Below are positions 41,271 through 49,094 of a stretch of DNA of 64,000 bases, one piece after another (within the stretch, counting starts at the first letter, position 1; each line of letters starts with the position of its first letter). The notes beneath the pieces were generated by a model that worked only from the letters and a program-made list of their open reading frames with translations, made no database searches and was not told where the DNA came from. A program made the translations under genes and the position numbers. This stretch comes from Leptospira sp. WS60.C2 (GTDB lineage Bacteria; Spirochaetota; Leptospiria; Leptospirales; Leptospiraceae), in the NCBI RefSeq assembly GCF_040833955.1, contig NZ_CP162133.1, positions 1,696,001 through 1,760,000 of the forward strand. Direction: 5' to 3'.

Positions 41271-42047
41271 TCACAGATGACAATTTGGTTTTTTCCCCGA
41301 TTGGACAGCAGATTCAAACAAAGCCATTGCCTTCGGCATCGCTTCATTCAATTGGCGCATTCTGGTTTCATCAGATGGATGCGTCGACAAAAGTTCGTTT
41401 GGTTTTCCGCTACTCAAAGCACTCATATTTTGCCAAAGTTTTACACTTTCCCTTGGATCAAAACCAGCTTTGGCCATAATTTCTAAACCAATCAAATCCG
41501 CCTCTGATTCGTGCTGTCGTGAAAATGGTAATAACACTCCAAACTTAGCACCCATTCCTAAGGCACCTGCTACAGCAGGTTTTCCAAGTGTTTCTAACAT
41601 TTTCATAGAGCCTGACGCCAACTGGTTTTGAGAAACTCTTTCATTTCCGTGTCTTGCGATAACATGCCCTATTTCATGTCCAATTACAGCTGCTAGCTGG
41701 TCTTTGTTTTTTGCTACAGAAAACATCCCTGTGTAAACTCCAATTTTTCCACCTGGTAAGGCAAATGCGTTTGGCATATTGTCTTTGAACACCACAACTT
41801 CCCAATGCTCTACACCAGTTGTGTCTGTTGTCACAACCAATTGAGACTCTACGATGCATTTTACATAGGCATTTGTATTAGCCCTTGTATCGATCGGGGT
41901 TTTGGTTTTCATTTCAACGAATGCTTGTGCACCCATTTCATTCATCTCCGCATCATCAACCAAAGTGATTTGCCTTCTTCCTGTTGGAGAAGTATTACAA
42001 TGTATGAATAGAAGTAAACTTAAGATTGGAATTAGAAATCGAGTCAT
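41271..42047 (-). CDS. M48-family zinc metalloprotease lipoprotein
   Basis: 258 residues from ATG 42047; a TTG at 42050 is also in frame but lacks support, and 42047 gives a one-base TGATG overlap with the upstream gene. Signal peptide with lipobox LFIHC (Cys17). The zinc motif is HEIGH (residues 124-128) with a third ligand in HESEADLIGL. The BepA/YcaL/LoiP type of lipoprotein proteases in this family degrade misfolded outer-membrane proteins. The overlap ties it to the GGDEF/EAL gene. Confidence 0.9.
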   Translation of the reverse strand: MTRFLIPILSLLLFIHCNTSPTGRRQITLVDDAEMNEMGAQAFVEMKTKTPIDTRANTNAYVKCIVESQLVVTTDTTGVEHWEVVVFKDNMPNAFALPGGKIGVYTGMFSVAKNKDQLAAVIGHEIGHVIARHGNERVSQNQLASGSMKMLETLGKPAVAGALGMGAKFGVLLPFSRQHESEADLIGLEIMAKAGFDPRESVKLWQNMSALSSGKPNELLSTHPSDETRMRQLNEAMPKAMALFESAVQSGKKPNCHL

Positions 42048-44152
42048 CAATGGTCCTTTTTATAAAATTGATTTAAGAATGGAATGATTTCTGGAAATGG
42101 AATTGGTTTCGACAACCAATATCCCTGAATTTCATCACATTGAAAGGATTGAAGAAGTTCCAATTGTTCCAGTTCTTCTACTCCTTCTGCCACAACGGAA
42201 TAACCTAAGTCATGCGCCATATTGATGATTGAGATTAATAGAAAACTTTCTTTTGAACCTTTGTGAACATTATTTAAAAACGATTTATCAATTTTCAATA
42301 TGGATAATGGTAACTTTTCCAAATAAGATAAGGAAGAAAAACCTGTCCCAAAATCATCCAAAGCAACCTTTACACCAATATCGATGAGATTGGAAAGAAT
42401 GGGAACCGTGTCCGATAGATTTCTCATCGCTAAACTTTCCGTGATTTCCACCTGCAGACTGCTATAAGGAATTTTTCTTTGTCTGTGTAAGTCTACTATC
42501 CAATGAAAAATATTTTGATCGAAGAAAACTTGTGGGCTCAGATTCACTGCAATGGATATAGGATAACCATTTTTCAATTGCACTTCTTCGATCACATTTG
42601 CAGTTTGCTCTAAAACGAACCGAGTGATCGGTACAATTAGACCAGAGTCTTCTGCCAGTGGAATAAACTCTGCAGGAGAAACCATTCCTCTTTGTGGATG
42701 CCTCCACCTAACAAGCGCTTCCCAGTGTCCAATTTTGTTACTTTTTAGATCTAAAATTGGCTGATAAAATACAGATATTTCGTTTTGACTCAGTGCTTTT
42801 TTTAAATCATTTTGAATTTCTAATTGAAAGTGGATTTTCTCCTGCATCGCTTGGTTGAACACAGAGACAGTGCCTACCTTCTGCGATTTGGCATGAAACA
42901 TTGCAATTTCGGCATTCCGCAAAAGAACATCTGCTTCTTTTCCACCAAGTCCAAAGGCTGAAATCCCACAAGAAGCAGTTAAATAAATTTCATAACCACC
43001 AAGTGGGATCGGATCCTCAATGTATTCTAACAATCGATGTGCGTAATCCACCGCTTCTTCAATGGAAAGCAAATGACTTACCAAAATGGAAAAGTTATCC
43101 GCTCCTAATCTAGTGATTATGGCTTCCTTATCTGAAAATTGCTTTAATCTCTGGGAAAAAATGATAAGAATTTTATCTCCGGCTTCATTACCTAAGGAAT
43201 GATTGATCCGTTTGAAGTTATCAATATTGATGCAAAATAAAATGGGATACCCATCGTTTTTGATATTATAAGTAAAAATTTTTTGTTCAATTCTTGCTAA
43301 ATAAAGTGCTCGATTCGGTAGTCCGGTTAGGTTGTCATAAAACGCATCATGCGTTAGTTGTTCTTCGGCTAATTTTCGATCGGTGATATCATGATGAATC
43401 GCAATGTACTGAAAAACTGAACCATCATTGCCTGTAAATGGTACGATGGTTGTATCAACCCAAAAGAAAGAACCGTCTTTTTTTATATTTTGAATTTCGC
43501 CTCGCCAAACGTTACCTTTGTGTATGGATTCCCAAATTTTTTCCCACTCTTCTTTTGATTTATTTTGGCTTTTTAGGATTCTGTGATTTTGGCCTAACAA
43601 TTCAGTTACATGAAACCCAGTGACCTCAGCAAACGCATCATTTACATACGTGATGATGCCATTTGCATCTGTGATGGATACTATATTGGCTTGGTCTAAC
43701 GCAAATTTCTGAAGTTGGATTTCTTTAAGCGATTGGAACAAAAAACTTTCTGTTGTGTTCTTTTCTTTTCGATAGACAAGCTCGCGACGTTCCCTCTCTA
43801 ACACTTCTGTCAATCGAAGAAGAGTTTTGCGATCGATGATGTCATTCACACCCGATTTCATATACGAGAGATTTTTTTGAAATTCTTCTGGATCGGAGAG
43901 AAGGATGACCGGAATATCTATTTTTTTCTCATGTAAGAATTTCAGATAAAGCGGAACTTCTAACGAGAATGGTTTTCGCGTGCTACAAAGAATCGCATCC
44001 CAATCTTCCTCTAACACGGTGGATTCAAAGGAGCCAAATGATTCAACCACTTTGTAGAGTGGGCTTACTCCATTTGCCTTCATTTCTCGAACGATATCAA
44101 AAACGCTATTGGAATCGTTTTCTAGAATTAAAACACTGATTGGGCTTCCCAT
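42047..44152 (-). CDS. Pseudo-receiver, PAS, degenerate GGDEF and EAL domain protein (c-di-GMP phosphodiesterase)
   Basis: 701 residues. Residues 1-125 resemble a receiver fold but the expected Asp is replaced (DAILCSTRKPF). A PAS domain follows (about 150-270, ending FQYIAIHHDITDRKLAEEQL). The GGDEF domain (about 285-440) reads GADNF instead of GGDEF, so cyclase activity is unlikely. The EAL domain (about 455-695) keeps WEALVRWRHP, VNLSPQ, ITESLAMRN, VALDDFGTGFSSL, ILKIDKSFL, VAEGVEE and GYWLSKP, and should hydrolyse c-di-GMP. Probably a PAS-controlled phosphodiesterase, with the GGDEF perhaps sensing GTP. No membrane span. Confidence 0.88.
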   Translation of the reverse strand: MGSPISVLILENDSNSVFDIVREMKANGVSPLYKVVESFGSFESTVLEEDWDAILCSTRKPFSLEVPLYLKFLHEKKIDIPVILLSDPEEFQKNLSYMKSGVNDIIDRKTLLRLTEVLERERRELVYRKEKNTTESFLFQSLKEIQLQKFALDQANIVSITDANGIITYVNDAFAEVTGFHVTELLGQNHRILKSQNKSKEEWEKIWESIHKGNVWRGEIQNIKKDGSFFWVDTTIVPFTGNDGSVFQYIAIHHDITDRKLAEEQLTHDAFYDNLTGLPNRALYLARIEQKIFTYNIKNDGYPILFCINIDNFKRINHSLGNEAGDKILIIFSQRLKQFSDKEAIITRLGADNFSILVSHLLSIEEAVDYAHRLLEYIEDPIPLGGYEIYLTASCGISAFGLGGKEADVLLRNAEIAMFHAKSQKVGTVSVFNQAMQEKIHFQLEIQNDLKKALSQNEISVFYQPILDLKSNKIGHWEALVRWRHPQRGMVSPAEFIPLAEDSGLIVPITRFVLEQTANVIEEVQLKNGYPISIAVNLSPQVFFDQNIFHWIVDLHRQRKIPYSSLQVEITESLAMRNLSDTVPILSNLIDIGVKVALDDFGTGFSSLSYLEKLPLSILKIDKSFLNNVHKGSKESFLLISIINMAHDLGYSVVAEGVEELEQLELLQSFQCDEIQGYWLSKPIPFPEIIPFLNQFYKKDH

Positions 44153-44257
44153 TTTAAATGCCGATGTGGCGAATCTCTTTCCATTAGTATGGGTAAAATT
44201 CTCAAAATCTCAACCTAAAAATAGTTAGAATTTTCCAGGAATTCTCGTCAAAGTGGC

Positions 44258-44440
44258 ATGGTGCATCCGAAAGTATTTGAAACATCTTACATTCGAAAAG
44301 AAGCTCTAGAAAATGAGTTAAGAAAGTTACTCTTGGACATGAGTAACTTGGATTACCGAAATCTAAATGATTACGATAAAGGTGGATTTGATGGTTTCAA
44401 CCAAGCGATCACCTTGGTGTTAAAAAAAATTCAAAACTAG
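44258..44440 (+). CDS. Small hypothetical protein
   Basis: 60 residues, mostly helical and charged (YIRKEALENELRKLLLDMSN), with no hydrophobic segment. No recognised family and no strong ribosome binding site, so its reality rests on an intact frame in an otherwise gene-free gap between the EAL and STAS genes. Confidence 0.45.
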   Translation: MVHPKVFETSYIRKEALENELRKLLLDMSNLDYRNLNDYDKGGFDGFNQAITLVLKKIQN

Positions 44441-44499
44441 GGTTTTTTCTAGAAAGTTGGATGTTTGGGACCTATAAGTAGTCATTTCCACAAAAATTC

Positions 44500-44528
44500 T
44501 TTACAAAATTTGTGTAAAAACAGATAGT
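44500..44528 (+). promoter_or_regulatory. Candidate promoter with overlapping near-palindrome before the STAS gene
   Basis: TTTACA (44500-44505) as a -35 element and GATAGT (44523-44528) as a -10 element, 17 bases apart, upstream of the STAS ATG at 44551. The -35 is part of a near-palindrome, TTTACA-N7-TGTAAA (44500-44518), which could let a repressor block it. Confidence 0.4.
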
Positions 44529-44550
44529 ATACGTGCCAGTAGGAAGTTCA

Positions 44551-44874
44551 ATGAATTTCACAACAAAACAAGTTAAAAATCATACAGTTGTTACTCTAGA
44601 GGGATCCCTCGACATATATTCCGCACCTGCACTAAAGAAAGAGCTTCATAAAATCATCGATGATGGAGCTGAGTCGGTAGCAATCGATATGATCAACATT
44701 AAGTTGCTAGATTCTTCTGGAATTGCATTACTTGCGAATTTGCAGAAAAAACTGAAGTCCGAAGAAGGGCAGTTTTTTCTTCTAAATGTGAGCCAAGACG
44801 TAATGGTCATTTTGAAACTTTCCAGCTTGGATAAGTTTTTCACCATCTTGGGGAGTGAAGGAGAACTTCCTTAA
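44551..44874 (+). CDS. STAS-domain anti-sigma factor antagonist
   Basis: 107 residues from ATG 44551, preceded by AGGAAG; the frame is open to a GTG at 44533. Classical SpoIIAA/RsbV type: LEGSLDIYSAPALKKEL at the N-terminus and the regulatory loop IKLLDSSGIALLANLQ (residues 50-65) with intact DSSG. Its Ser can be phosphorylated by an anti-sigma kinase and dephosphorylated by a PP2C phosphatase, releasing sigma factor when unphosphorylated. A PP2C enzyme is encoded 1.6 kb downstream on the other strand, but no kinase partner is nearby. Confidence 0.93.
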   Translation: MNFTTKQVKNHTVVTLEGSLDIYSAPALKKELHKIIDDGAESVAIDMINIKLLDSSGIALLANLQKKLKSEEGQFFLLNVSQDVMVILKLSSLDKFFTILGSEGELP

Positions 44875-44895
44875 TTTCCCTTTCTTTTCTTCATT

Positions 44896-46449
44896 TTAGA
44901 GCCGAAAGAATTTAACGTCGGCTCTTGTGACAGAGCTCTCACCTTCCTTTCCAACCACCCAGTCCCCTGCTTGATTCTGGATCCACTTCACTTCTTCCGC
45001 TTGGACTCCAGCACTGGTTCCAATTTTGATTTTCGCTTTTTTGGGCTGAGTGGATTGCACAGAAACAATCAGATCATAAGGCAGGTTTAATCCAAAACTA
45101 CCTAATTTCAAATTGGCTAGTTTACCCTCAATGACCACTTCGTCACACATCACTTCCCGTCCATCTCGTAATTTCACTTTCAATTTCACTGGAAGATTCG
45201 TTTCTTTTTTTTGTGCTAAGTTCTTCTGTGGCTCTTCTCCTTTTTTTTCATTCGATACGGGAAGTTCAGAAACAAGGGGGATTTTTTCCTCCGAAACAAC
45301 GACAGCTAGATTTTTTACCTCTTGTTTTGATTCTTCTAACGAAAGTTTGATTTCTTCTTTGATCTGATTTAGTTCCTTTGATTCTTCCAATGAAAGATTG
45401 GCAGCATTTTCTGTTTTCAGGATTTTTTCTATGATAACGGGTTTTAAAACTAAACTTTTCCCTTCTTCGATATTTTCTGCCGCTTTAGAGTCGCCTAACT
45501 TTTCTGCTTCTTCTTTAGAGAAGGCGACCAAGGATTTGTTTTCTTGGTAAAAATTTCCAATGAGTAATAATCTTCTGTTCGCTCGAATCGCAACCTCCTT
45601 ATTTTCTTTCTGTTTAACAAGTTGGATGTATTCTTTCACGGCATTGGAAGTTTTCCCGAGTTCTTCCATGGATCTAGCTTTGATGTAAGATTGGTCGTTT
45701 GTTAATACTGGTAAACTTTCTAAGGTTTTTAAGGTTTCTTCGTAGTCACCACTTTGAAATAAAGAATAAGCCAATTCTTCTGGAGTTTTCTTTTTGGATT
45801 TCAACTCTTCCTTTTTCTTTTGACCATCCTCTAAAAAGCTGATAAGTAAGCTGGCATTTTCGGCATAATGAGTGCCTGGAAATAAATCAATTGCTTTGTT
45901 TAATTTAACATAAGCTTTATCACGTTCGCCCATCATCACCAAACAATATCCATGGTGCAGTAACGTAAAAGCCATCTCATCTGATAAAGTAGCAGTAATC
46001 GATTCTTCCAACTCTTGGTATTTTTTTGATGCGATAGGATACTTTCTAGTTCTCTCCATATAGAAGGCAAACTGAAGCCTAAGGATTGTTTTTTGTTGTT
46101 CCTCGAGTTCTAGAGGTGATTTTAAATTCAAGAAACGAACTGAATTGATGACATAAAGACCAAATCGATCTTTCCAACTCATCTTTAAATCCAAACCTTC
46201 CGTTTCTGAATTCATAATTCCAGACTCTAAAATATTGACTTTCACCTCGGTCATATAGTCATCTTTTGACAAAAACATTTGTTTTAAACGTTCTCTCAGA
46301 GTTTGAGAGGAAAGTTCGTAATTCATGAGTTGGTCTCTTAGAATTCCAAACCGTAATTCTTGCAGTTTTACACTCACAATGGCCTCAGAAGCCATGGCGA
46401 AGAATAAAAAGAGAATTCCGAAAAGAGAGAAAAAGAAAAACTTTTTCAT
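44896..46449 (-). CDS. Exported TPR-type protein with a C-terminal small beta-domain
   Basis: 517 residues. Signal peptide (KKFFFFSLFGILFLFFAMAS), then a helical repeat region (about 100-330) with TPR-like units such as LLHHGYCLVMMGERDKAYVKLNKAI and FQSGDYEETLKTLESLP. A charged Glu/Lys linker (about 340-410) leads to a C-terminal region LKVKLRDGREVMCDEVVIEG-type beta-rich domain, then TRADVKFFRL. No catalytic motif. It overlaps the PP2C gene by four bases and is probably cotranscribed with it. It may carry an extracytoplasmic function linked to that phosphatase. Confidence 0.75.
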   Translation of the reverse strand: MKKFFFFSLFGILFLFFAMASEAIVSVKLQELRFGILRDQLMNYELSSQTLRERLKQMFLSKDDYMTEVKVNILESGIMNSETEGLDLKMSWKDRFGLYVINSVRFLNLKSPLELEEQQKTILRLQFAFYMERTRKYPIASKKYQELEESITATLSDEMAFTLLHHGYCLVMMGERDKAYVKLNKAIDLFPGTHYAENASLLISFLEDGQKKKEELKSKKKTPEELAYSLFQSGDYEETLKTLESLPVLTNDQSYIKARSMEELGKTSNAVKEYIQLVKQKENKEVAIRANRRLLLIGNFYQENKSLVAFSKEEAEKLGDSKAAENIEEGKSLVLKPVIIEKILKTENAANLSLEESKELNQIKEEIKLSLEESKQEVKNLAVVVSEEKIPLVSELPVSNEKKGEEPQKNLAQKKETNLPVKLKVKLRDGREVMCDEVVIEGKLANLKLGSFGLNLPYDLIVSVQSTQPKKAKIKIGTSAGVQAEEVKWIQNQAGDWVVGKEGESSVTRADVKFFRL

Positions 46450-47963
46450 TCTGGCACATCGAGGACAAGCATGGTGACATCGTCCTTATATTCTTCATGT
46501 TTCTCATCAAGTAAGGCCATTGCCTTTTCTACGATTTCTGCATTGGTTAGGTGGATATTTTCCAAAACAACTTCTGTAAATCGTTCCAATCCAAAAAGGC
46601 CACCTTCTTTAATTGGTGTTTCCACAACTCCATCTGTATACAAAATGATTTTATCTCCTGGTTCCACGGGAAAGGATTCAAGAGAATACTGAATGTCATC
46701 TCCCATACCTAGTGGTGGACCAGAACTATCAATGAAACGAACTTCTTTTGTGGATGGACGAATGATAAAAGGAGCATTATGCCCAGCATTCACAAACTTC
46801 ACAAACCCTGGTTCATCAAAAACCACAAAAACACCAGTAGCAAAAAAGGAAGCTTGTAAACGATTTGCAATCACTTCCCCTAGTGAATTGATTGCTTGGA
46901 TTGGCGCTGGATTTTCTTTCATGATGGATTGTAATGACATCGCCATCACAACAGTGACTAGAGCAGCCGATACTCCATGACCCGAAGCATCCGCAAGAAA
47001 AAAACCATAGAAGTTTTGTTCTGGAACTTGGAAATATTGGTATAAATCACCAGATACTTCTCGCATAGGACGGTACAATTTACCTATGTTAAATTTTTTG
47101 AACTTCTTAACGGAAGGTAAAAACAATTCCTGAACCTCTTTTCCTATCTGAAGCTCTTGGTTGATTTCCTTGTTTAGCCGTGTAATTGTTGTTACCTTGT
47201 TCTGAATCTCTTCTGCCATTTGGTTAAATGACTTTCCCAAACTATCTAATTCATCATCACTTTTAAACTTCCAATTGACTCTGGATTCCAAATTGCCTGT
47301 GGCCATCTCTTTTGAGGCAATTTCTAAATCTCCAACCCGTTTGAAGATGGCACGGTAAACTAGGATCGCAAAAATAATGTGAAACACAACACCCCAAATC
47401 ACGGCATACCCAACTTGGATGTAGAGTTGTTTCAAGCGATCTTGAATGGAAGAGATGTTAAAATGAGTGAATAAGAATACTTCTTTTCCATCCGAAAGTC
47501 GAATGGGTAAAAGAAAATCTACAGTAAAATCGGACTCATTTAAATCGAGGCTATATCTTGCTTTGAATAAGTTTCCTTCTTTATCAGAAGAAACCTCTTT
47601 TGTTTTTTTAACTAACGACTCAGGAATGGTCTTACTTTGCGAGTCAGATTCTGGCTCTGCTTGGATGAGAGTTCCATTGGCATCGAAAATCGTAAATTTC
47701 GAAATTTCGTAGAGTTTTAATGTTTTCCGAAAGACTTCAAAACTCTCATCCCGCTCGCCCGTAAGCCCGATGGTTTGGATGTCAGTGAGAACCGTATTTG
47801 CTAGATTTTCCGATTGGAACTGAAAGTTTTTGAGTAGTAAGTCAGATTGATTCTCAAAAATCATCACCGTAAAAAAGATAATATTTAAGAAGGCTAAGAG
47901 GGAATAAAAGAGTCCAATCTTAAAGCGTAAGGAATTGGTCGTTTTGATTTTGCTTTTGTTCAC
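46446..47963 (-). CDS. Membrane-bound PP2C (RsbU/SpoIIE-type) phosphatase with HAMP domain
   Basis: 505 residues, GTG start. An N-terminal helix (about 12-34), a periplasmic sensor region to about 180, a second span (about 186-206) and a HAMP linker (VGDLEIASKEMATGNLESRV). The C-terminal PP2C_SIG/SpoIIE domain has REVSGDLYQYF, LADASGHGVSAALVTVVMAMS, FVNAGHNAPF and LYTDGVVETP, keeping the metal-binding Asp residues. Such enzymes dephosphorylate STAS anti-anti-sigma factors. Cognate candidates are the two STAS proteins of the window. A palindrome lies between this gene and the divergent 48027 gene. Confidence 0.92.
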   Translation of the reverse strand: MNKSKIKTTNSLRFKIGLFYSLLAFLNIIFFTVMIFENQSDLLLKNFQFQSENLANTVLTDIQTIGLTGERDESFEVFRKTLKLYEISKFTIFDANGTLIQAEPESDSQSKTIPESLVKKTKEVSSDKEGNLFKARYSLDLNESDFTVDFLLPIRLSDGKEVFLFTHFNISSIQDRLKQLYIQVGYAVIWGVVFHIIFAILVYRAIFKRVGDLEIASKEMATGNLESRVNWKFKSDDELDSLGKSFNQMAEEIQNKVTTITRLNKEINQELQIGKEVQELFLPSVKKFKKFNIGKLYRPMREVSGDLYQYFQVPEQNFYGFFLADASGHGVSAALVTVVMAMSLQSIMKENPAPIQAINSLGEVIANRLQASFFATGVFVVFDEPGFVKFVNAGHNAPFIIRPSTKEVRFIDSSGPPLGMGDDIQYSLESFPVEPGDKIILYTDGVVETPIKEGGLFGLERFTEVVLENIHLTNAEIVEKAMALLDEKHEEYKDDVTMLVLDVPE

Positions 47964-47991
47964 GGCAACTACTAGTATTGTCGATAATCAA

Positions 47992-48009
47992 GTGATAGAA
48001 ATCTATCAC
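47992..48009. promoter_or_regulatory. Perfect 18-base palindrome in the PP2C divergent promoter region
   Basis: GTGATAGAAATCTATCAC: eight-base arms GTGATAGA / TCTATCAC around AA. It lies in the 63-base gap between the PP2C gene (start 47963, minus) and the 48027 gene. On the minus strand TTGTGA and GATTAT could be a -35/-10 pair about 16 bases apart that encloses the palindrome, so a bound regulator could block the PP2C promoter. Confidence 0.65.
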
Positions 48010-48026
48010 AAAATTGAGAATTTCCA

Positions 48027-49094
48027 TTGGTTTTAAAGTTCGAAATAACAAAGATTGGGAAGCTGGGACTGGCAATTGCTCTTTTGGGCTGGACTTTGCC
48101 ATTTACTTCCCTAACTGCGGACAAAATTCGATTAAAATCGGGGGAAGTACTCAATGGAAAAGTACAAAATGTGACACCAACACATGTAGAATGGGTGGAC
48201 CAAGGGAAACGTTACAAATTTCCAAATGAAGAGGTTCTAGGAATTGATGTTGGGTATGATGGACTTCCCGCTTGTGCGGATTACAAAACCTTTGGCGTGG
48301 AAGACTGTGACCTCATCCTCACACGTCTCACCAAAACGCATGCAAGTTTTTCCAAAAAAAGTAGCCCTCTCGAATTGGAAACCATCCCAATTAAAAAAAT
48401 CACTTCTTTAAAAGTGCGAAAGGAATCGGGAACCCCGATCGATCGTTACATACAAATTGGTGCCAAAGGAAAATGGGTTTTTTCCAATAAAGAAATCTTT
48501 GGTGTTTATAAATCCTTGGACCGAGGTCGGATGACCATTGAAACCGAAGAGAAGAAACTAGAAACTGCTGATGCTCTTGATTTTGAATCCTTTGAGTACT
48601 ATGACAAATCGCTCCTCACAAAAGTCATCAAAGAAGAAACACCAAAAGTCATCCCTGGTTATACATCTGTTTCTGAAAAAAAATATGGGAAAGCAGCCTT
48701 TTTATTCGGAACCGCCCTTCTCTCAGGTGCGGGTATGGCGTATGAATATAACATGTCAGTCAAAGCCATTAACCAAGACATTGAATACATCCCCACTGGA
48801 GATGGACGAGTCTTTTTGTTTGCCAACACACTCAGCAATGACCGGTATGACTTTCATAGACAGAGGTTTACCATCTATGCTGCTGTCTTAGCAACAGTTC
48901 TAACCTATAGTTTCATCGATAGTTTTTACTTAGGGCAAAGGGATTCAGGGAAAGAGACTTCTTCCGCAGTCTATTTAAAACCAATTTTGGACTATCGAAC
49001 GAATTCGAATGTAAATTTCTTTTCAGAAAATCGATTTGTACAAAGGCCCAACGAAGCTTTGCATTACGGATTTAGTTTTGAATCTCGTTTTTGA
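48027..49094 (+). CDS. Exported or membrane-associated hypothetical protein
   Basis: 355 residues, TTG start with a weak ribosome binding site. A probable signal segment (KLGLAIALLGWTLPFTSLTA) is followed by KIRLKSGEVLNGKVQNV-type beta-rich sequence to about 75, then a soluble region. Two hydrophobic stretches follow (AAFLFGTALLSGAGMAYEY, about 216-234, and IYAAVLATVLTYSFIDSF, about 281-298), and the C-terminus is strand-like. No family recognised. The N-terminal segment resembles the C-terminal domain of the 44896 protein. It ends one base before the convergent PrsW-type gene. Confidence 0.6.
   Translation: MVLKFEITKIGKLGLAIALLGWTLPFTSLTADKIRLKSGEVLNGKVQNVTPTHVEWVDQGKRYKFPNEEVLGIDVGYDGLPACADYKTFGVEDCDLILTRLTKTHASFSKKSSPLELETIPIKKITSLKVRKESGTPIDRYIQIGAKGKWVFSNKEIFGVYKSLDRGRMTIETEEKKLETADALDFESFEYYDKSLLTKVIKEETPKVIPGYTSVSEKKYGKAAFLFGTALLSGAGMAYEYNMSVKAINQDIEYIPTGDGRVFLFANTLSNDRYDFHRQRFTIYAAVLATVLTYSFIDSFYLGQRDSGKETSSAVYLKPILDYRTNSNVNFFSENRFVQRPNEALHYGFSFESRF

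Noticed and set aside
42048..42050. TTG at 42050 as start of the M48 protease gene
   Set aside because: It precedes an ATG by one codon; the ATG at 42047 gives the signal peptide and the one-base overlap with the upstream stop.
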